Source of the DNA: CAZAYP01 sp964489425 [NCBI: uncultured Verrucomicrobiota bacterium]
Lineage (GTDB): Bacteria > Verrucomicrobiota > Kiritimatiellia > RZYC01
Assembly: GCA_964489425.1 (NCBI GenBank)
Contig: CAZAYP010000045.1
Location: 1-46,345 of the forward strand
Direction of reading: 5' to 3'
Length of the DNA: 46,345 nucleotides
The notes under the pieces are model-generated. The model saw only the letters and a program-made list of their open reading frames with translations, was not told where the DNA came from and did no database searches. Shown here one piece after another: positions 40,001 to 46,345 of this stretch. Position 1 is the first letter of the stretch, and each line of letters opens with the position of its first letter. The translations under genes and the position numbers were made by a program.

Positions 40001-40817
40001 CCGACCAGCCCAATTGGTCGTCCGCCGCCTTGTCCGATGCGGTCAGTTTAGTCTCCATGCTCGTCAGGATCGGGTCAATGGTGATGGGAAACCGCGCCCC
40101 GCGCGCATCGCAGAGAAGGACAATTTGAGATTTCAGATTTGAGATTTCAGATTCAGGAGCCATCCGGCAGGACAGTTCACGCCCGGTCGCATCCCAGGCC
40201 TTCAAGCCCGCATAGCGATAGCGAGCAGCCCCCTGGGTGATAATCGCCTCCTGCCCATTCTCCGCCACCTCGACCAACAGACCATCGCCAAAAGCGAGGG
40301 TCAGCTGAACTTCCTCATTCATCATTCCTCGTTCATCGTTGATCGTGAATCCCTGTTCCACGCCGTCCTTGCGGTTCTCGAACCACTCGGTCACGGCGCC
40401 GCGCGGATACTCCACCCGGTTCTCCCGGATGACCGGCGCGACTTCCGGCAGCGGCTCGCCGTTGAGCGCCGTGGCCCGCAAGCGCAGGGCATCGTTCACC
40501 GCCAGCCCGGCGAACTCGGCTGCCACTTGGAAATCCTGTTCGCGATTAGCGGCCCGCCCCTCGGCATCGAAGGCGTACATCTGCCGCTCGACCTGCGGCC
40601 CGATCTTCGCCCACACTTCCGGCGGCACATCCTTGGGCGCCGCCGCCCCGCCACCGGCCAACGCGCCAACCCCCGCGCAGAGGCCAGCAACCAGCAAAAA
40701 CAGAATTTTCCAATCATTGGAACTTTGGGCGGGAAAACTTCCAATCATTGGAATTTTTTGCCTGGATATTTCCAAGGATTGGAAAAGGTACTTCACGCTG
40801 TTTTTTACACTTCTCAT
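37077..40817 (-). CDS. Exported protein with 14 FG-GAP-like repeats and shared C-terminal domain
   Basis: 1246 residues from 40817, where GGGAGG lies a few nt before the ATG (MRSVKN). Array D lies in codons ~11-37. Then a signal peptide core (ILFLLVAGLCAGVGALAGG), an N-terminal domain (~55-260) ending FPITIDPIL, fourteen ~59-residue repeats of the AGAAYVFERNAGGTNAWGQV...ASDKA-x-DDYFG-x-SVSVAGDVALVGA type (FG-GAP-like; NxF-G-x-SV motifs), and the conserved C-terminal domain ending FYRIKAR. Repeat 7 ends in a divergent segment (IIPFNRAVWSEKS), so the array looks like two seven-bladed propellers back to back. Two tiny dispersed repeats have been inserted into the N-terminal domain. Likely a surface or secreted protein; partner unknown. 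Confidence 0.85.
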   Translation of the reverse strand: MRSVKNSVKYLFQSLEISRQKIPMIGSFPAQSSNDWKILFLLVAGLCAGVGALAGGGAAAPKDVPPEVWAKIGPQVERQMYAFDAEGRAANREQDFQVAAEFAGLAVNDALRLRATALNGEPLPEVAPVIRENRVEYPRGAVTEWFENRKDGVEQGFTINDERGMMNEEVQLTLAFGDGLLVEVAENGQEAIITQGAARYRYAGLKAWDATGRELSCRMAPESEISNLKSQIVLLCDARGARFPITIDPILTSMETKLTASDKAADDQLGWSVSVAGDVALVGAHLADPGGLSAAGAAYVYERNAGGTNAWGQVAKLTAADKAADDYFGNSVSVDGDVALVGAYAASPDGVANAGAAYVFERNAGGTNAWGQVAKLSASDKATDDQLGWSVSVDGDVALVGAYQASPGSLYAAGAAYVFERNAGGTNAWGQAAKLTASDKAAEDYFGNSVSVDGDVALVGAHLADPGGLSAAGAAYVYERNAGGTNAWGQVAKLTAADKAADDNFGYSVSLAGDVALVGATGADPGGVAMAGAAYVFERDAGGTNTWGQVAKLTASDKAVGDRFGISVSVAGNVALVGAWYASPGGVLYAGAAYVYERNSGGTNAWGQVTRLTASDKVADDYFGWSVSVGGGVLLVGAWHASPGGTTNAGAAYIIPFNRAVWSEKSKLTASDKAEDDQFGNSVSVAGDVALVGVPQANPGGVGNAGAAYVYERNAGGTNAWGQVATLTASDKAAFDYFGYSVSVAGDVAVVGAYQADPGGVSGAGAAYVYERNAGGTNAWGQVAKLTASDKAASDRFGNSVSVVGDVALVGALLASPGSVSSAGAAYVFERNAGGTNAWGQVVKLTASDKAADDYFGNAVSVAGDVAVVGANNADPGGSNAAGTAYVFERNAGGTNAWSQVAKLTASDKAAGDQFGSSVSGAGDVALVGARSASPGGLFYAGAAYVYERNAGGTNAWGQVAKLTASDKAGDDNFGNSVSVAGDVALVGAYQADPGSVSAAGAAYVFERNAGGTNAWGQVAKLTASDKAAGDYFGNAVSVAGDVVLVGAPYADPGGTNNAGAAYIFEGLIYSNAPALVILYDFSLRAENGQVLACWQTASETDTLGFDVFREENGAWVKVNSAMIPAAGWPNGGVGASYCVADASAKVAGTYRYKLVEYETTGGMNEYGPFERSAWLPRMSSFAVTPAGVVIQWMSRAGEVYDVLKASDARGPYLPAATGLPATPPINAWTDGTESAGAAFYRIKAR
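37650..40065. repeat. Tandem 177-bp FG-GAP-coding repeats (14 units)
   Basis: Units of 177 bp share long near-identical stretches (e.g. GACGCGGTCAGCTTGGCCAC). The same unit recurs in the gene at the right end of the window (45956-46345), in the same orientation. Confidence 0.85.
40122..40156. repeat. In-frame dispersed repeat (AGATTTCAGATTTGAG type)
   Basis: AATTTGAGATTTCAGATTTG-AGATTTCAGATT adds residues SEISNLKSQI inside the N-terminal domain of the FG-GAP protein. It is AT-rich, unlike its surroundings, and of a type usually found in intergenic space. Confidence 0.7.
40311..40342. repeat. In-frame dispersed repeat (TTCATCATTC type)
   Basis: TTCCTCATTCATCATTCCTC-GTTCATCGTTGA encodes NDERGMMNEE within the same domain; low GC compared with the gene. 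Confidence 0.65.
40706..40786. repeat. 31-bp-period palindrome array D (three copies)
   Basis: Cores TTCCAATCATTGGAA at 40708 and 40739 and TTCCAAGGATTGGAA at 40770, exactly 31 bp apart, inside codons ~11-37 of the FG-GAP gene; translated FQSLEI, IPMIGS and SNDWKI. Confidence 0.95.
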
Positions 40818-40927
40818 CACGTTCCTCCCAGGCTTCACAACCATCGTTCAAGAATGAGCGCCCGAAGCTAGACGTTCCCGGCAGACCTGACAACAGCAAT
40901 CCCACGCACCCGCCGGGACGGCGCGGC

Positions 40928-43900
40928 CTACTTCGTTTCAATGCGGTAGAACGCGGCGCCAACGGACGGGGCCGGGTCAATCCACGTGTTGACCGGCGGG
41001 GTGGCGGGCAGGTCTAGGGCCGCGGGCGCGTAGGGGCCACGCGCGTCCTGGGCCTTGAGCACATCGTAGGCGGCGCCGGCGCGGCTCAGCCACTGGATCA
41101 TCATGCCCGTGGGCGTGGCCGTGAAGTTGCTCAAGCGCGGCGTCCAAACCGAGCGCTCAAAGGGACCATATTCCAGGACCGCGCCGGTGGTATCGTATTC
41201 GACCAACTTATACCGGTAGGTCCCGTCGGCACGGGCGCCGGCGTCGGCCACGCAGTAACTGGCGCCGATGCCGCCCTGGGGCCAGCCCTGCGCCGGGACC
41301 ATGGTGCTGTTGACTTTGACCCACGCGCCGGACTCCTCGCGATAAAGGTCAAAGCCCAGGGTGTCGGTCTCGGACGCTGTCTGCCAGCAAGCCTGGACGA
41401 TGCCGTTTTCCGCGTGCAGGTAGAAATCGTACAGCACCACCGCCGAAACAGGCGCCAACCCGCCCGATATGACCAGGCCGTACCGCACCGGCGGGTATGG
41501 CACATTGATGGCGTCGATGACCACCTGGTAGGTGCCCAGGGCCGGGTTGGTGATGACGATGCCCTCGATGTTGTTGACGTGGTCGTTCGAGGGCGCCGTG
41601 CCCATGGCGTGAATCCAGAAATCGCCGTTGAGGGCGCGGCCCGCGGCCCAGTTGTTCGTGTCGAAGGTCGCATAGGCCCTGGCCGAAACCGCGTTGCTGG
41701 GATCATAGCAGAGGCAGATATTTGTAGTGGCTTGCTTGCAGCCGACAAAGAAATAGCGGCTGGTAATGACGACGGGCGTCGGCAGGGGCACCGTGTAGTA
41801 GAGAAGGCCGAAGGCGCCGCCCACGACCACGTTGGTCTGGCTGAGCATCGCACCCGGCGGGTCGTTGGACGAGTTGCCGCCGGCCCACACATAGAGAGTT
41901 AGGTTAGACGCTTTGCCGACCGTGTCATTTATCATGTAAAAAATCCGGTTGACGGTGAGCGGCAGTTCCGGCGCCGTGCATTGCTGGGCCAGGTACAGGT
42001 TCAGCCCGGCCGAATCCGAATAATAGCCATACACGTCATTGGAGCGATAATAGTAGAGGTCCACGAGCGTGTTCGCGGCGCGGGGCTGGTACACTTCGCT
42101 GCCGGGCCCGATCACGCGCAGGTCCAGGTCGTTGACAATGCCGCCGCCGACAATGGAGGACCAGGTCCAGTTGACGGTGTGCCGGGACGCCTCGATATCC
42201 AGCCACGTCAGGTGCACCTTGACCGGGAAGTTCGTGTCCACGACCTGGAACGTCAGGCCCGTGTTGCACGGTCCCATGATCGGGTTGGTGGCGCCGTCAT
42301 TGAAATAGACCTGGTATCCGGCCGGCCCGAACAGGCTGCCGTCCAGGCGCGCGCGGCCCCAGCCCTGGACCGAGTTCGGGACCTCGTAGGTCTCCCGGTG
42401 ATCGGCGTCGTACTGGCCGGGGCTGATGTCGATTGCTCCATTGATCAGCAGGGCCTTGAGCAGCGGGGCCGAGGGGTTGGTCATCCCGTGCTGGTTGCGC
42501 AGGTATTCGCGCAGCAGCGCGGCCGCGCCCGACACCAGCGGCGTGGCCATGCTGGCGCCGCCGCCGTAACAATAGTTGGTGTTGCCCGGGAGTACGCCCC
42601 AGAGGGTGTTGGTGCGGTGGATTTCGTGCGAGTGGGTGGAAATGATCCACGTGCCCGGCGCCACCAGGTCGGGCTTGATCCGTCCGTCTGCGCACTGGCC
42701 GCGGCTGGACATGGCAGCCATGCCGGTCGGGGCGTTGGCCATCAGGTCGTTCCGGATCGGGTTGGAGGGGAAGTTGGCGGATGAATACCACGCGTAATCG
42801 TTGGTGATGTCCATCCGGTAACTCTCCGTCGCGCCCACGCTCAGCACGTTCTTGCACGTGGCCGGCCGCTGCATGGAATTTGAATCCACGATGCCGTTGC
42901 GCGGCGTGGTGTCCCGCCCGCTATTCTGCGCGGAGAAACAGATCAGCATGTAGGGGTTCTCGTAGTTCCACCGGTCAATTTCGCGACAGCGAGCATCATA
43001 GCGGCCTGACACGGCCGAACCCCAACTGTCCTGGTGAATGCGCGCGCCGTTGGTGTAGGCTCCCTGGAACAGTTCCGCGGTGTCGGTGGGCAGGTAGACG
43101 GTCGTGCCGACGGTGTCGTTGCTGCGGCCCAGGGCCTGGAAAATCAGGCCGGCCTTGGGCGCCACGCCGGCATAGCAGGTGTCGGGGAAATAATTGTTAG
43201 TCGGATCAGAGCCGGACATGAATCCGTTGCCCAGCACGATCCCGGCCACGTGGGTGCCATGGCCGGAGCCGTTGTCCTGCACGCCGTCGCCGGAATAATC
43301 CTGCGTCCACAACAGGCGCGAGTTGCCGGCGCCGTCCTGGAAGTCGGCGTGGATGACCTCGCTGGCATTGGTGCCAATGTCGATGCCGCTGTCGGCCACG
43401 GCCACGATCTCGTTGGAGCCCATCAGCATCCGGTTGGTCCAGAGGGTCCGGACCTCGATGATGCCGGTGACGATGTTATTGTGGAACGTGTCGAGCGGCG
43501 CGTTTTCAATGACGACCACCCATGGCAGGGACGCCAGGTCGTTCAGCCGCGAGGCCGGCAGGGTCACCTCGACCACGTGTTCGGAGAGGGTGGTTTCCGT
43601 GGACCGCACCGTGCCCAGCGCGGCCACGGCGTTGACACAGTCTGCCAGGCGCGTGTCGCGCAGGAACGCCGCCTTGACGTTGATGTCGGCCTGCGGATTG
43701 CTCAAGCCGCGCACCACGTCCTGAAGCTCGTCCGAGAGGCGGTAGGCCGGCTCATAATCGCCTACCCAGCGCGCGGCCGGCAGCGCCTGCAGTGCTTTCA
43801 GCCTGGCGGCCGGCACGGCGACAATAAACGTGTTGTGCTGGATGTAGCCTATAATCCGCATCCCCGACGTGCTTAGCGCGCGCGCCGTGGCGTCGTCCAG

Positions 43901-44185
43901 GCCGCCCGGGAGCTGCACCAGGCGCAGGGTATCGGCCGGCGCCATAGAACTGGCGGCGCGCGCGACGGTCGTCCCGTCCGGGCGCTGCCTGGTTTTCGGG
44001 TCCAACGGTTCGCCCCGCGCCTGGATGGTGGTCAGGGACGGACTCTCGCCCAAGGTTATCAACCGGCGTGAGTTGATGAATGAAGACGTACCCAAAGACA
44101 GTTGCGAACTCTTGAGTTCTTGTCCGAAACCGTACGTCACGGCAAGGAATGACAGAATAACGGCCTGAACGATTGATTTTCTCAT
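40928..44185 (-). CDS. Exported subtilisin-like (S8) protease with shared C-terminal domain
   Basis: 1085 residues from 44185, where GGGAGG lies a few nt before the ATG (MRKSIVQ). Signal peptide IVQAVILSFLAVTYGFGQ; prodomain-like region (~90-230, LVQLPGGLDDATARAL); catalytic subtilase domain with Asp in AVADSGIDIG (~265), His in GHGTHVAGIVLG (~312) and Ser in GGGASMATPLVSG (~544); a C-terminal beta region (P-domain-like; LTWLDIEASRHTVNWTWS); and the conserved ~190-residue domain ending FYRIETK. It is the only member of the five-protein family with an enzyme module and the only complete one without a palindrome array in its first codons. It could process the other exported proteins (inference). 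Confidence 0.92.
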   Translation of the reverse strand: MRKSIVQAVILSFLAVTYGFGQELKSSQLSLGTSSFINSRRLITLGESPSLTTIQARGEPLDPKTRQRPDGTTVARAASSMAPADTLRLVQLPGGLDDATARALSTSGMRIIGYIQHNTFIVAVPAARLKALQALPAARWVGDYEPAYRLSDELQDVVRGLSNPQADINVKAAFLRDTRLADCVNAVAALGTVRSTETTLSEHVVEVTLPASRLNDLASLPWVVVIENAPLDTFHNNIVTGIIEVRTLWTNRMLMGSNEIVAVADSGIDIGTNASEVIHADFQDGAGNSRLLWTQDYSGDGVQDNGSGHGTHVAGIVLGNGFMSGSDPTNNYFPDTCYAGVAPKAGLIFQALGRSNDTVGTTVYLPTDTAELFQGAYTNGARIHQDSWGSAVSGRYDARCREIDRWNYENPYMLICFSAQNSGRDTTPRNGIVDSNSMQRPATCKNVLSVGATESYRMDITNDYAWYSSANFPSNPIRNDLMANAPTGMAAMSSRGQCADGRIKPDLVAPGTWIISTHSHEIHRTNTLWGVLPGNTNYCYGGGASMATPLVSGAAALLREYLRNQHGMTNPSAPLLKALLINGAIDISPGQYDADHRETYEVPNSVQGWGRARLDGSLFGPAGYQVYFNDGATNPIMGPCNTGLTFQVVDTNFPVKVHLTWLDIEASRHTVNWTWSSIVGGGIVNDLDLRVIGPGSEVYQPRAANTLVDLYYYRSNDVYGYYSDSAGLNLYLAQQCTAPELPLTVNRIFYMINDTVGKASNLTLYVWAGGNSSNDPPGAMLSQTNVVVGGAFGLLYYTVPLPTPVVITSRYFFVGCKQATTNICLCYDPSNAVSARAYATFDTNNWAAGRALNGDFWIHAMGTAPSNDHVNNIEGIVITNPALGTYQVVIDAINVPYPPVRYGLVISGGLAPVSAVVLYDFYLHAENGIVQACWQTASETDTLGFDLYREESGAWVKVNSTMVPAQGWPQGGIGASYCVADAGARADGTYRYKLVEYDTTGAVLEYGPFERSVWTPRLSNFTATPTGMMIQWLSRAGAAYDVLKAQDARGPYAPAALDLPATPPVNTWIDPAPSVGAAFYRIETK

Positions 44186-44417
44186 TACACCTCCCAAATG
44201 CCATCGCGGAATCAGAAATATAGCTCGAGGTAGGCGCGGCGAGCAAGCTGGATGTGAATATTTCGTGAGAATTACAACCGATTTCAACCGAATTTCAACT
44301 GCGCTCCATGGGTTTCGTCGGGCCATGCCAATGGCACAACGGCCAGAACGTTTCCTGTTTCAAAACTGGGCCGGATTGACGCCAGGCGGCCCTCAAAGCC
44401 AGCGGCGCCCGCCGCCG

Positions 44418-44930
44418 TTACAACCGGGACAGACGTTCCTCAACCAGGCGCCGGGGGTGGTTCTCCAGCCCGCCCAGCACCGCCACCACATGTGATTTTT
44501 GTATGATCCCAGCGGCCAGCATCGCGGCGACAAACGCCAGGTCCTTCTCCCGCCCCGCGGCCAGCTTGGATACCGCCAAATCCGCCGGCGCAATGCAAAG
44601 GCCCCGCGCCCCGCCGGTGTTCGCATTTTCGACAACGATCGCGCGGGTCTGCCAATCCCGCGGCAGAACCGCGGTCTCCGGCGCCACCCCATGTGCATAG
44701 TAACCAAAGGTTTCGTCAAAGGGCGACAACTCGCCGATGGTTCCGTCTATCAGCTCCGCCGCCGCAGGATTCCGCAGTGGATACAAATCCAATTCCATGG
44801 ACTGGTTCAGCGGCGCCGGCAAATCCGGCACGGCCGCCAGCAAGGATTGGCTGCCCAACACCACGAACTCCCGCTCATTGGTGATCGCCGCGGCCGCCCG
44901 GAGAATATGCTCCAGGTGTTCACGTTTCAT
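44418..44930 (-). CDS. DUF6036-like nucleotidyltransferase
   Basis: A 170-residue protein of the DUF6036/nucleotidyltransferase-like type: EFVVLGSQSLLAAVP is the GS motif of the fold, SMELDLYPLRN the D-x-D metal region, and LCIAPADLAVSKLAAGREKD the downstream conserved helix. Related proteins appear as toxin-like parts of two-gene modules. Its start overlaps the end of the upstream gene by 11 nt, which supports a coupled pair. Confidence 0.75.
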   Translation of the reverse strand: MKREHLEHILRAAAAITNEREFVVLGSQSLLAAVPDLPAPLNQSMELDLYPLRNPAAAELIDGTIGELSPFDETFGYYAHGVAPETAVLPRDWQTRAIVVENANTGGARGLCIAPADLAVSKLAAGREKDLAFVAAMLAAGIIQKSHVVAVLGGLENHPRRLVEERLSRL

Positions 44931-45237
44931 GGCTTTTCAGCTCCCTGTAAACCGCCCAGCGTTCCCGGGGCGAGAGAATGCCGCAAAAGGGGCTGTTCTG
45001 CCTCAACTGCGCGCCCCGCGCGGATTCATCGAGCATGGCCTGGCGAATCGCCGGCCACTCGCCCGCGAGGATGGCCGCCCAGTCGTCGTGCAAGCGGGAA
45101 GGTGTCAGTTCCCGCCAGCGGCGGTTGACCGCGCGCGCGTGCTCAAGACCACCGCGGATATCGCCCCCTTCAAGCTTCCTTGATATCGCCTGCGCCAAGC
45201 GCAGGCTGCGGCGGTCGATGGCGGCATGTGATTGCAT
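44920..45237 (-). CDS. Partner of the DUF6036-like protein (probable antitoxin or regulator)
   Basis: 105 residues, mostly helical and charged (RRSLRLAQAISRKLEGGDIR; AVYRELKSHET). Regularly found upstream of DUF6036-type genes; a name is not known to me. Overlaps the following gene by 11 nt. Confidence 0.6.
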   Translation of the reverse strand: MQSHAAIDRRSLRLAQAISRKLEGGDIRGGLEHARAVNRRWRELTPSRLHDDWAAILAGEWPAIRQAMLDESARGAQLRQNSPFCGILSPRERWAVYRELKSHET

Positions 45238-45408
45238 GGCGCCATGATAAGCACCCCGGCGCCTTTTTCAATCCGTTTCACCAGGCAAGGCTGCGGGGGG
45301 CCCAGATATCGGTGAATGGCCGATCCCTCTCCAAGACATATCACGACCGCCCAATTTGCTGAACTTGACGGACAGAACTCTGAAGATAGCGGGGAACCGA
45401 GGCCCTGC

Positions 45409-46345
45409 CTACCGCGCCTCGATCCGGTAGAAACCGCTGGCGGTCTCGGCCTGGTCGGTCCAGGCGTTCACCGGCGGGGTGGCCGGCAGGCCCGTGGCCG
45501 CGGGCAGGTACACGCCGCGCAGGTTCGAAGCCTTCAGCACGTCATAAACCGCGCCCGCGCGGCTCTGCCATTGGATCACCACGCCCACGGGGGTGGCCGC
45601 CAAGCTGCTCATGCGCGGGGTCCACGCCGAACGCTCGAACGGGCCGTAATCTCGCATCCCGCCAGTGGTTTCGTATTCCACCAGCTTGTAGCGGTAGGTG
45701 CCATCCACCTTGGCGCCGGCATCCGCCACGCAATAGCTCGCACCCACGCCGCCATTGGGCCACCCCTCGGCCGGAATCATGGCGCTGTTCACCTTGACCC
45801 ACGCGCCGTTCTCTTCGCGGAACACGTCGAAGCCAAGCGTGTCGAGTTCAGAAGCGGTCTGCCAGCAGACCTGTACCTGCCCATTCTCCTCGCGGAGGCC
45901 AAAATCGTTCAGCACGACGAGCGTGGGTGTGTTGCTGTTGATCAGCCCTTCGAAGATATACGCCGCGCCGGCAAGGGACACGCCACCGGGAGACGCATAA
46001 TAGGCCCCGACCAGCGCCACATCCCCCGCCACGCTCACCGAATTGCCAAAGAGGTCGGTCGCCGCCTTGTCCGACGCGGTCAGCTTGGCCACCTGCCCCC
46101 ACGCGTTCGTACCCCCGGCATTCCGTTCAAACACATACGCCGCGCCGGCGTTAGCCGTGCCGCCGGGAGACGCCGCAAAGGCCCCGACCAGCGCCACATC
46201 CCCCGCCACGCTCACCGAATTGCCAAAGTAGTCTTCCGCCGCCTTGTCCGACGCGGTCAGCTTGGCCACCTGGCCCCACGCATTCGTGCCCCCGGCATTC
46301 CGCTCAAACACATACGCCGCGCCAGCTTCGGACAAGCCGCCGGGA
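45409..46345 (-). CDS. Second FG-GAP repeat protein with shared C-terminal domain (partial)
   Basis: The C-terminal 312 or so residues of a protein like that at 37077-40817; the 5' part lies outside the window. Visible are two complete FG-GAP-like repeats and part of a third, then EGLINSNTPTLVVLNDFGLR and the conserved C-terminal domain ending FYRIEAR. Stop TAG is again followed by a GTAGGCAGGG-type sequence. Confidence 0.85.
   Translation of the reverse strand, partial: PGGLSEAGAAYVFERNAGGTNAWGQVAKLTASDKAAEDYFGNSVSVAGDVALVGAFAASPGGTANAGAAYVFERNAGGTNAWGQVAKLTASDKAATDLFGNSVSVAGDVALVGAYYASPGGVSLAGAAYIFEGLINSNTPTLVVLNDFGLREENGQVQVCWQTASELDTLGFDVFREENGAWVKVNSAMIPAEGWPNGGVGASYCVADAGAKVDGTYRYKLVEYETTGGMRDYGPFERSAWTPRMSSLAATPVGVVIQWQSRAGAVYDVLKASNLRGVYLPAATGLPATPPVNAWTDQAETASGFYRIEAR

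Noticed and set aside
38649-40142. Long plus-strand frame across the FG-GAP repeats
   Set aside because: It is a repetitive Arg/Pro/His-rich mirror of the minus-strand repeat gene with no start signals.

Overview
The window looks like chromosomal DNA of a GC-rich, diderm bacterium of the PVC group, most likely Verrucomicrobiota/Kiritimatiellota/Lentisphaerota. The hints are a four-gene pseudopilin cassette in the order seen in verrucomicrobial cassettes, a DUF4190/pilin-like hybrid ending in a CSVHG motif, a DUF2723 glycosyltransferase, many exported beta-propeller proteins, and very abundant small palindromic repeats. No rRNA, tRNA, CRISPR array or prophage was seen. The taxonomic call is an inference from gene style only.

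Layout. 0.1-4.6 kb (minus strand): a pseudopilin operon (GspH-, GspI-, GspJ- and GspK-like) whose first three genes overlap by GTGA junctions but whose last gene is separated by a block of dispersed repeats. 5.2-6.6 kb: an exported TolB-like propeller. 6.7-13.1 kb (minus): a compact signalling operon from a strong sigma70 promoter: REC-histidine kinase, HD-GYP-REC, small histidine kinase, NtrC-type sigma54 activator, a membrane/coiled-coil protein, then the housekeeping tRNA t6A genes tsaE and tsaB. 13.3-23.7 kb (plus): a 2021-residue teneurin/Rhs-like exported protein (carboxypeptidase-regulatory-like domain, NHL propeller, YD shell) followed by three exported proteins. 23.7-24.3 kb: the DUF4190/pilin hybrid. 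24.7-27.7 kb: a DUF2723 glycosyltransferase with a good sigma54 promoter. 27.7-31.9 kb: a repeat-rich stretch with MITE-like elements, a CBM9-like protein, a GT2 enzyme, a thioredoxin-fold protein, a VapBC pair, and a 5'-nucleotidase remnant cut by a MITE.

31.9-46.3 kb (minus): a family of five exported proteins sharing one conserved ~190-residue C-terminal domain ending in FYRIEAR-like residues. In front of it sit different modules: Kelch propeller plus TIG domains; a ubiquitin-like domain plus TIG and a seven-repeat propeller; fourteen FG-GAP-like repeats (two sets of seven); a subtilisin-like protease; and a second FG-GAP protein cut by the window end. A DUF6036-type nucleotidyltransferase/partner pair lies inside this cluster.

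Two observations stand out. First, the protein at 34529-36934 carries, directly behind its signal peptide, a domain about two-thirds identical to eukaryotic ubiquitin. Second, 12 copies of a TTCCAANNATTGGAA palindrome occur in four clusters with an exact 31-bp period; three clusters lie inside the first codons of genes of the exported family, between a Shine-Dalgarno-supported start codon and the hydrophobic core of the signal peptide, and the array is open in all three frames.
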